Shown: positions 10,514-18,800 of the stretch, in pieces | Layout: each line of letters begins with the position of its first letter | Position numbering within the stretch: the stretch's first letter is position 1 | Virus record (IMG/VR): IMGVR_UViG_3300025132_000137 | Span: 1-34,555 of that record | DNA length: 34,555 nucleotides | Reading direction: 5' to 3' (one strand) | From: a virus | The notes under the pieces: generated by a model | The model's input: the letters and a program-made list of their open reading frames with translations, nothing else | Database searches by the model: none | Told to the model about the DNA's origin: nothing | Translations under genes and position numbers: made by a program

Positions 10514-10930
10514 TTATTTTGCTAGTTTTTCACTTAACCAATCTAATGGGATTTCTTTATTTGCCCACAATATTTCATGTTTTTCACAGAAATCTGCATA
10601 AGTTGTTTTAGAACCTTTTCTTATTTTTCCATTTGGATTTTGAAATACTATTCTAATATCTAATTCTGGGTGTTGTTTTTTTATTAGTAGGTGTTTTTTA
10701 CGGTCTTCTAATACCCATCTACCCTTTGTTTCAATGAGTATACCGTTTGGTAGTGTAAAGTCTACTGTATATTTATGGTGTGTTTCAGGCTTTACATAAT
10801 CTATAACTGTTTTTTCGTATTCGAACTTCGTCTTTGATTCTTTTAACTGATCCGCAACCTTGTGTTCAAAACCTGACCTGTATCCATGCTTTATAGCATT
10901 GGATCTGGCCTTACTTATTCTTCTTGCCAT
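10514..10930 (-). CDS. T7 endonuclease I-like Holliday junction resolvase
   Basis: A 138 aa protein whose catalytic pattern matches phage T7 endonuclease I (gp3, 149 aa): E22 in SGFEHKVADQL, D57 in KYTVDFTLPNG, and E67-x-K69 in IETKGRW. T7 uses E20, D55, E65 and K67, so the spacing is identical with an offset of two. The N-terminus is basic (MARRISKARSNAIKHGYRSG), also as in the family. The enzyme forms an intertwined dimer and cuts four-way junctions and other branched DNA using two metal ions. In a T4-like phage it would take the debranching role that gp49 (endonuclease VII) has in T4. An AATAGGAG site lies before the ATG. It is the first of three DNA-metabolism genes, 12 nt after the fibre gene stop. 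Confidence 0.93.
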   Translation of the reverse strand: MARRISKARSNAIKHGYRSGFEHKVADQLKESKTKFEYEKTVIDYVKPETHHKYTVDFTLPNGILIETKGRWVLEDRKKHLLIKKQHPELDIRIVFQNPNGKIRKGSKTTYADFCEKHEILWANKEIPLDWLSEKLAK

Positions 10931-10942
10931 TTAATTCTCCTA

Positions 10943-13876
10943 TTAAGTGTCATATCTTACTACAATTGTAGTATCGTATGCATCTTCTTTTTTTAGAGCC
11001 CTAGACAATTTTCCTACAACTAATAATTGTCCAGCATCATTATATAACCCAACAGTAGAAATATATGGGCTCCATGGTGTATCAGTTACAAATGAAGCTA
11101 TCTTACTTTCCCTGTTTCCTTCCTTTGATTTTTCTAATATACTTGAATTCATAGTGAAGTTATATTCTCCCCTTTTTATATTCAAAGTATATTCGTGTTC
11201 TTGTATTTCGTATGTATTTTTGAATGATAATGTACATTCACTTAATAACCCAGAGTATTTTCCTCTAACTAATTCTCCTTCTGAATCTTGACTTTGAGAA
11301 GGATGTGTTACTACGATAAGGCCATGCTCATAAAATACATTACCAATAAATGGTGTACCGTTTGGACAATTATATAATAATTTTCTTTGGTCTGCATTTA
11401 GTGCTTTATCATATAACCTTATTTCATCAAGTGCTCCAGATATAGGTCTCATATATTCACGTACCATTTCTCTAGCTGGTTGACCATTTCTATTTATGAA
11501 TATATCTCCAGCATCGTTTTTCTTAAATTTACCCGATGCAGTCATTCTAGTTGCTACCCCAAAATATAAATCGTCATTGTTTTTACATTGCCCTTCATCA
11601 CTAGCCGTTAGCCTACATTCAAGATTATTATTTACATATAATTCTAACATAGAACCCGACTTTTGGTATAAAACATGATTCCAACTTTCAGTTACCATTG
11701 TAGATGATGATACTTGGAATAAGTTAATACCATCACTTCTACGAGCGAGTATTTGACCAGGTTGACCAAATCTTCCGTTTAGACTTTGCACTGCACTGAA
11801 GGTCATAGCAGTATTTACTCCTCCTTGGCTATCAAAACCATTTACTGCACTTTGGAAAAATGGGCCCACTATACTTGCACTTCTAAATTGTGGTACATTA
11901 CCATGCGTTGATGGCGTTACTTCATATTCAACACCAGTTCCTTTATTTGTATATAGGTCCCAAAATCTATAAACTTGATTACCATCGTATGGAAAGTTTT
12001 TAGCAGTTAGAGCTCCTGTAAAGGCAGGGTGAGATGTAATAGCTTGGAAAGACTTTGAAGCGATTGCAAAAGAATCATGACTACCAGACGAATAATTTGT
12101 TGGAGCACCTAAATCAATTACAGTTGTACTATGTGTCGTTATTCCATCAACACTCGAACTATGTAGTATTGGTGGAGCAGTTGAACCAGTCGACCAGTAA
12201 AAAACATGCCTTTCATAACTACCTGTTTCTGCGTGGTTTGTTGTTGTTGGACCACCATAGTTCTGGCCTCTAGTTGTTAAGACCAAATATGAACCAGTAT
12301 ACATCATTGCAGGAGTATATGGTCCATCGCCACCAGCAAAATCTGTAGATCCACCATTATTAAACGTATTATTTCCAGCAATACTACCATTTACACCATG
12401 CTTGGTTCCACCTATAACATTACCTGCTCTACCAGCAATCGACTGAGAAAATATTAAAGCTGCACCATAGTTTGATAAAGATTGAGACTCTTTAGCACTT
12501 GCACTTATAAGTAATGGAAACGGATTTCCAGATGCCGTATATCCAAATAATATTCCTTGATTTATCCTAGCACTAGCCTGGCTAGCCATTAGTGTTGCTG
12601 AAGAAGTTATTGCACCATGAAAACTAATTGTTGGGTATGTTGCTTGTGTTGTAAAATCTCCAGATTGTGTTGTACAGTAAAAATCTACCCTTGTTCCTAA
12701 TGCATCTTGTAGTCTTATAAATACAGATTCTGAAGGTGATGTTGTTGGGTCTGATGCAGAATGGGTTGCTTTATTAAATATTCTCAGCATACCATGTGCG
12801 TTTCTTTGGCTATTTCTATGTGTTAGTTTCCACCTCTCTTTTAACCCAGTTCTTTGGTTGTAAACTGCAACATCAAAGGGAAATCTACTTCTCCATCTCT
12901 TATTTGCTTCATAGTCATAATGGTCTCCTTGACCAGAAGTCATTATGTAATTATGGTATCCTGTTGTATCTGATTGAGATGTTGGAAGATTACACCAAAA
13001 ACTTAATGCAAAATCTTCATCTCTTCTAAAATCTATGTTTTGATGTTTTTTAGCTCTAAAATAACTCCACCTAGTATTATCATATATGTTAGCACCTCTT
13101 TTTCCTGCCAACATTAGTCCTGTTCCGTGGTGACTTTTACTTCCAGTATTAAAAAATAGTGTGTGACCTCTTGTGTCTGTAGCATATCTTGATTTATCTT
13201 CAAGTATTACTGGAAACGCTGGGCAATGAGCACCAACATGTTTTTGATGGTATTTATAATGTTCATTAAAGCCTACACTTAATACCAAACTACCAGTCAT
13301 AGATTGATATATTGACAATGGATTATCTAATCCACCAGCTTCTAGGTCATATAGGTTTCCATTTCCATCATCTCTTATTTCCATTAAATTTATACTTCCA
13401 GTTGCATCTACAGAACCAGATACAATTCTTACAGAAGTTTGATGGCTATCAGATGCATGTATCTTATCTCCAAACATTCTTTGAGGAATAGACATTACCT
13501 GGGCAGAACCATTTAATTCTCTATACTCATTAAAGTTTGGCTCAGCACAAAATGTATTTGATAAATCTCTAACTGAATTGTAATACATGTGTTGAAGAGA
13601 ATCATGAACAGACCTTTTTGCAAAATTGTTAGTAGTCTCTATTTCACTTCCAGAAGTAAATTCATTACCAATTATTATGTGTTGATATTTGGTTGGGGAG
13701 ATGTGTGCATCCTTTAAGAATGAGTGGGCATGTTTTGATTCATAGACATATATGTCAGCAGCCTCTAACCCGTTAAATGAGCCAGAGAAATCCTTAATAA
13801 GTAGCGTATACTTTTTATGAGCAGTATACGGGGATATTGCTACATCGTCTTTAGGAATTTTCTTAAATATTGACAT
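10943..13876 (-). CDS. large tail/fibre protein with LamG-like (concanavalin A-like) domain
   Basis: The 977 aa protein has an N-terminal region of about 270 residues with no family I recognise. It is followed by a concanavalin A/LamG-like sandwich that appears split: DEDFALSFWCNLPTS around 287-300, and, after a Ser/Gly/Thr-rich stretch, TESWNHVLYQKSGSMLELYV leading to GALDEIRLYDKALNADQ at 814-830. Such domains usually bind carbohydrate. The last 90 or so residues form a module ending in YISTVGLYNDAGQLLVVGKL (from 938), shared with the 407 aa protein just upstream. Position between wedge genes and DNA-metabolism genes, together with the lectin fold, suggests a fibre or receptor-contact protein. 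A weak TAGG-containing site precedes the ATG, 17 nt after the previous stop. The LamG call is good; the biological role is inferred. Confidence 0.8.
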   Translation of the reverse strand: MSIFKKIPKDDVAISPYTAHKKYTLLIKDFSGSFNGLEAADIYVYESKHAHSFLKDAHISPTKYQHIIIGNEFTSGSEIETTNNFAKRSVHDSLQHMYYNSVRDLSNTFCAEPNFNEYRELNGSAQVMSIPQRMFGDKIHASDSHQTSVRIVSGSVDATGSINLMEIRDDGNGNLYDLEAGGLDNPLSIYQSMTGSLVLSVGFNEHYKYHQKHVGAHCPAFPVILEDKSRYATDTRGHTLFFNTGSKSHHGTGLMLAGKRGANIYDNTRWSYFRAKKHQNIDFRRDEDFALSFWCNLPTSQSDTTGYHNYIMTSGQGDHYDYEANKRWRSRFPFDVAVYNQRTGLKERWKLTHRNSQRNAHGMLRIFNKATHSASDPTTSPSESVFIRLQDALGTRVDFYCTTQSGDFTTQATYPTISFHGAITSSATLMASQASARINQGILFGYTASGNPFPLLISASAKESQSLSNYGAALIFSQSIAGRAGNVIGGTKHGVNGSIAGNNTFNNGGSTDFAGGDGPYTPAMMYTGSYLVLTTRGQNYGGPTTTNHAETGSYERHVFYWSTGSTAPPILHSSSVDGITTHSTTVIDLGAPTNYSSGSHDSFAIASKSFQAITSHPAFTGALTAKNFPYDGNQVYRFWDLYTNKGTGVEYEVTPSTHGNVPQFRSASIVGPFFQSAVNGFDSQGGVNTAMTFSAVQSLNGRFGQPGQILARRSDGINLFQVSSSTMVTESWNHVLYQKSGSMLELYVNNNLECRLTASDEGQCKNNDDLYFGVATRMTASGKFKKNDAGDIFINRNGQPAREMVREYMRPISGALDEIRLYDKALNADQRKLLYNCPNGTPFIGNVFYEHGLIVVTHPSQSQDSEGELVRGKYSGLLSECTLSFKNTYEIQEHEYTLNIKRGEYNFTMNSSILEKSKEGNRESKIASFVTDTPWSPYISTVGLYNDAGQLLVVGKLSRALKKEDAYDTTIVVRYDT

Positions 13877-13893
13877 ATCATGACTAACCTATC

Positions 13894-15117
13894 CTAATAC
13901 TCAAGTTTAACCCTTATTAGTGCTTCTCTGTTATAAGATTTTAATAATGGTTTACTCATTTTTGCAACTGCTAAAAGTTCATTATTGTCGTTATATAATC
14001 CAACAGTAGTTATATAAACCTTAGGGTCCTTGAAAAATGATGGATGAGTAAATGTTCCTTGCGAACCAGAAGTAAAAGAAGGATTATTACTAAAGTTATA
14101 ATCTTGGTTTCTTACTCTAACAAAATAATGGGTTGCGTGAACTGTTTCTTTATTTCTTGCTGCAAAATATGCTGAACCACTAATAGAGTGGAAAAATGCT
14201 GTTGTGTTTGCATTTGAAACTGTTACTGGAGTAGCACAATATGCATGTGAACCGGAATTTATATATAGTCCAATTGCACCGTCTATTCCTTCTGAATCTA
14301 GAATAAATACACCATTATCAGGATAAAATAATCCATATTCTACAGGTGTACCAGATGTTTGAGCTGGACCATTTGCTATTGTACCACTTACAATTTTATA
14401 AACAGTTCCTGCTTCAGCAACTGTACCATCTGAAACAGTTGAATCATCAATAAGTTTTATTACTGAATTAGATGGAATCAATTGACTAGCATATGGAGTT
14501 TGAGGAGCACCAGAATGATGACCACCCCAACCACCAAGATGTAATTCCCAGTTTCCTGGATCAAGTCTTTCCTTTAGTCTAGACCTTTGCACGTTAATAA
14601 AGTGAAACATAGTTAGGTTATTTGGTAATGAACCAGACCTATTTGTCAATGTAAATTGTTCATCTCCTGGAGATAAAAGTAAATTTGCGTATTGAGAATG
14701 TATTGCTCTTGTTGGAGTAAATCCTTCAGTTGCGTATTGTGGTACCTGAGAGCCTGAACCCTTAAAGTGGCCATATCCAAGAGAAAATTGAACTTCTCTA
14801 TCTGGATTTGACAAAGCAGTTTCTCTATATACATCTAAATAATATTCACCAGAACTTGCACTTTGAACAGTAGATAAATGATATTCTCCACTAGTTAATA
14901 CACCGTCCTGATTAGAAAATAATGCAGATGTTACTGTATCAGTGTCACCACTATCAACAATATCTTGTCCGCCAAATCTTTTATAGATTGGCTGCATTAC
15001 GGGCTGAGTAGGCCTTCTTCTTACTTGTCTTATTCTAGGTAAGTCTCTTGTTCTACCAACCCTTTCTACCTGGTTTCTTCTTGGTGAACGATTAAATTTA
15101 TCTGCGTATCTAGCCAT
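13894..15117 (-). CDS. virion structural protein with VGLYND-type C-terminal module
   Basis: 407 aa. The first 45 residues are strongly basic (many Arg, for example RRNQVERVGRTRDLPRIRQV), followed by a Ser/Gly/Thr-rich beta-like body. The last 82 residues carry the module NPSF...YITTVGLYNDNNELLAVAKM (TVGLYND from residue 371), paralogous to the C-terminus of the 977 aa protein that follows. I associate this module with proteins of marine T4-like phages, where it is found on tail or fibre structural proteins. The ATG at 15117 has an AGGAG site 6-7 nt upstream and lies 16 nt after the previous gene. No enzymatic motif is visible. The two genes sharing a module probably act in the same fibre or at the same attachment site. 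Confidence 0.72.
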   Translation of the reverse strand: MARYADKFNRSPRRNQVERVGRTRDLPRIRQVRRRPTQPVMQPIYKRFGGQDIVDSGDTDTVTSALFSNQDGVLTSGEYHLSTVQSASSGEYYLDVYRETALSNPDREVQFSLGYGHFKGSGSQVPQYATEGFTPTRAIHSQYANLLLSPGDEQFTLTNRSGSLPNNLTMFHFINVQRSRLKERLDPGNWELHLGGWGGHHSGAPQTPYASQLIPSNSVIKLIDDSTVSDGTVAEAGTVYKIVSGTIANGPAQTSGTPVEYGLFYPDNGVFILDSEGIDGAIGLYINSGSHAYCATPVTVSNANTTAFFHSISGSAYFAARNKETVHATHYFVRVRNQDYNFSNNPSFTSGSQGTFTHPSFFKDPKVYITTVGLYNDNNELLAVAKMSKPLLKSYNREALIRVKLEY

Positions 15118-15133
15118 TGGTTATTCTCCTATA

Positions 15134-15805
15134 TTAGTACATTGCCTCTTCTAAGATATTACTACTTAGATTTTCTTTATTAACTGTAACAGTGACAGTA
15201 ACGACTCCACCAGTTTCATTTCCGATAATAGTTATTGTAGCCGTTTTTGTTTCAATTGGTTGAGGCTTTGCAACTACTTGGAACCTTCTTCCAACTATTG
15301 AAATAGACTTAGTTGAATCACCAGCAAAGTCAGCCACAGTAGGATTATATCTTGAATCTATTCCTCCACCTGGAGCAACGTTAAGATAACAAACATCTGA
15401 ATCAGATAATATAGCAGTATATCCGTATGTTGCATTTCCATTGGCAAAATTAGTTGTTGTAGGAGATATTTGGGCATTTTGTCCTGCACTAGTTAAAGTA
15501 AGTGCTGTTGGAACAGCAGTAACTGTTGGCATTCTTGCAATATTTTTTGGTAACGTTACTAGCTTGTACTTACAAACTTGAGTTTCGTCCGGTACAGCTT
15601 CAACTAATGGTAATGCTTCAATAGCTTGTCCATAGTAATTACTACCTAAAGAGTGATTAACATCCCATAAGTTATAATCTATTTCATCATCTGCTAATGC
15701 AAACTGAGTAATTTCAAAAAATTCAGAACCTTTAGCTAAAAGTTCTCTACCCTTTTTTGTTAAGATTGCGTCTACCGTAATTGTTGTTTTGTCTAAATAT
15801 CCCAT
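15134..15805 (-). CDS. conserved phage structural protein with C-terminal Ig-like region
   Basis: 223 aa. The N-terminus (MGYLDKTTITVDAILTKKGR, then ITQFALADDEIDYNLWD) is a block I recognise only as recurring in marine phage structural clusters, without an assigned function. Residues about 95-215 are rich in alternating beta-type sequence (TVTAVPTALTLTSAG, TATITIIGNETGGVVTVTV) consistent with a bacterial Ig-like fold. Small size and position between the wedge protein and fibre proteins suggest an adaptor or connector. It is preceded by a 54 nt gap with an ATAGGAG site and a copy of the ATATTTATAT motif, so it may start a transcription unit with the fibre genes. Confidence 0.7.
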   Translation of the reverse strand: MGYLDKTTITVDAILTKKGRELLAKGSEFFEITQFALADDEIDYNLWDVNHSLGSNYYGQAIEALPLVEAVPDETQVCKYKLVTLPKNIARMPTVTAVPTALTLTSAGQNAQISPTTTNFANGNATYGYTAILSDSDVCYLNVAPGGGIDSRYNPTVADFAGDSTKSISIVGRRFQVVAKPQPIETKTATITIIGNETGGVVTVTVTVNKENLSSNILEEAMY

Positions 15806-15831
15806 ATTATTGCTCCTATAATTTATTTCAT

Positions 15832-15841
15832 ATATAAATAT
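15832..15841 (-). promoter_or_regulatory. putative promoter element ATATTTATAT upstream of the 223 aa gene
   Basis: On the minus strand the 10-mer lies 26 nt before the ATG at 15805, inside the 54 nt gap 15806-15859, with ATAGGAG between. It is flanked by further AT (gatATATTTATATAtga). No hairpin terminator is seen in this gap. Confidence 0.4.
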
Positions 15842-15859
15842 ATCTTTAAGATGATTTTA

Positions 15860-18800
15860 TTAACTTCCTCGGTTAAAGTTTCTACCTCTTGGTGCTGGTG
15901 TTGCTCCTCTTAAATTTTGCCCAGGGGGTTGTTGAAATGTTCTACCAACCGGTGCTTGTTGTTGTCTTATTGCTAATTGCTGTCCTATACCTTCACCAGC
16001 AGTTAATAATTTTCCGTCTGCATTTTCATCAGCTGCCACGTATTTGAATGGACTTACATCATAATATTCTACAACAGGTCCACCATCAACTGTTTGTGCT
16101 GATTCCATATTAAAGTCTGAACCAACTAATTTACAGCCATGCCAGTAAAGATTTTGTAAAGCTGTTTGTTTGAAATCTTGGTATTCAGCTGATTCACTTA
16201 AACTATGACTTGGCATAGAACCAGAAGGAATACTCGATCCTTTATAATTTATGTGACCAGTTCCTCCTAAAACAGTAGGATTACCCCAGTTTTGTATGTG
16301 TCTTCTTGGAATAGCTTTACCCAATGATTGACTAAATTCAGATGCAAAATAATATAGTTGCCTATATCTCTCAAAAGATTTTCTTGATTGACTTATAAAG
16401 GGTACATATTGTTCTGAAGTATGTTTTCTATTTAATCCATATCTAACATATCCATCAGTTACGTCTGGAGCTGAAGAAGCTGTAAAATTATCATAATTGT
16501 ATCCATGAGGACCGTGTATTCCTGGATGAGGTGGAGTATGAATAGTCATTCCCCATGCATCTCTACGATAGTATGCATTCCAAACTCTAGCACCAAAAGG
16601 GTCTACTCCGGTACCTGTCTTTTTTGGAAATTCTACTGTTGTATGGATATATCTACTTCCATATTCTTTTACAAAATAACCATACTTATCATCCCATTGA
16701 ATACCGCCCTCAAATTCTCCAACTGTTCTATGGTCTAAAGACGCTAATATCTGTTTATTAGATTGAGGCTCATCTGGTATTGTTTTAGTTAATTGATGTT
16801 GTGAATGAGATGGAGTAAACATAAAGCCACCTTCTCTTCTTCCTAATCTATTAGAACCGTTTCTATGAATATTAGAACCACCCTTTAATCCAGTGTATAT
16901 AAATGGTCCTCCTTCACCAGCACTATAACCAGATAATGATGCAGATTCATATGGAGCAATATAAGCATCCAATATAGTCATATCATTAGCTGGCTTTTCG
17001 TCTACATTAACTTTATATCCAACCTTACTTGCACTAGGATATTTTAATATTCTAGGCCTTTCTAATAGGTGAGGTTTAACTAATAAACCTACTTGTCCTT
17101 TTGCTCTTGCAGGTATTAGTTGTCTAACAGTTCTAAATAATGATGCATCAAAGTATCTTAATATTCTTAGGAACTCGAAGAAATTCGGGTTTCCAAGGTG
17201 TTTTTTCCAATAGTGGTTATTAAGCCTTATCAATTCTGTATATTTTTTATTGTATGTATCTCTAGGGTCTCCAACAAAATTATCAAAGTCAAAAGGACCT
17301 AATTCTGAAGCTATATCTAAATCTATTTCATCTGTTGGAGAGAAAAATACACCAAGTTTATTTGAGTCTAATGGATTTCTATCAAATGAACTTATTTCTC
17401 TTTTCTGTATTGGATGTAGGTCTCCTCTTAATTTATTATCTTCTATTCTAATTTTTTCAGAGTAATAAGTTGGACCAATAGACCTAGGCATTAGGGTATA
17501 ATATCTCTCTTCCTCTTCGCTATACCCCTTATTTCTTCTTGCAGTATTTGTTAAATCATCCTGAGATAAATGTTCGAACCCATTTAGATAACCTTTAGTA
17601 GGCAAAAACGGTGTACCACTGGATGTTTGGAATCTAGACCTACCGTATGGATGGCTAGAAGACATTAGTAAACTATGTGAAACTGGGTATCTTAATAAAT
17701 CTGCACCCATTGACCATCTAACTAGTAATTCATCATAAGAACCAGTTATATTATTTGCAGTTATAGATGTTGGTGATTGAACATGATACGTAAATGAAGA
17801 TTCAGATAGTGGTGTTTGCCATAATCTAAATTCTTGTACTGACCCTGAAAAACCTGATATAGGGTTTGGTGCACCATAATGGCTTCCACTTACTGCTAAG
17901 AAATCATCTCCTGCATCTGATCCAGTTGCTCCTCCTAAATAGTGCCTTAGTGTTATTGGAAACTTAGAATCTATTATAGGTAATGTTGATGAACCAGAAA
18001 CAGATTCAAAAGAACCCCATGCCCTGTTATAACTTCTATTAGGTTCTCCTAAAGAACCAGATATATCTAAGCTTGCACTAACGGCCCAATTTATTCTACC
18101 AAATCTAGAATAATCAGACATTTTTTTACAGAAAAGATCGTATCTTAAATCCTGTGCTTCATGGTCAAGTAAATTATTAGAAGATGTAAATGCATACCCA
18201 GTAATTTTCTTAAATCCTGGTTCTGTTCTTGTAAGCATTACACTCCACCAATCATTATCGTATAATGGCGCCCATTCAGTAGATGCTGTTATATACTTAT
18301 GGTCTCCTCTATGGCCAAATGAACCAGATCTTAATCCAAATACCATTCTTCCATACACACTACCAGAATCTTTTGCAACATATGAACTAGTGTGTTCCAT
18401 CCACACAGCAACACTACCACTATACGTATTCCAAAGTACCATGTCATGTTTATTTTCTTTTTTGTCAGGTATATTAAACCTAACTTGCATAGTATTTGGA
18501 TAACTTATTTTATTATTTGAACCCGTTACAGGTGACCATGAACCTGTTACGTTTGAACTAGGTGTAAGATTTAATGAATAAGAAAATCTATCATGTATGT
18601 TTTTTGAGTGTCTTCCAGGTAATTTTTGAGGTCCACCATACTCATGTATTTTTAATATTGTTGAAGGTAAACCGTAAGCGCTTATTACACTTCTAATACT
18701 TTCTTCAGTACCCTTTGTCTTTAGTATATGTGGAAGATTATTTAACATTCTCTTCCAAAGCTCTTTTGCTATATCGTCTTTAGAAATAGGGTCTATCCTT

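Noticed and set aside
13877-13893. Possible frameshift joining the 407 and 977 aa genes, which share a C-terminal module
   Set aside because: Each gene has its own start and stop with a 17 nt gap, and the shared module is present in both, so they are separate paralogous-ended genes.
14646-14834. Minus-strand frame of 62 codons inside the 407 aa gene
   Set aside because: It is fully nested in another frame of a well-supported gene and has no recognisable sequence or ribosome site.
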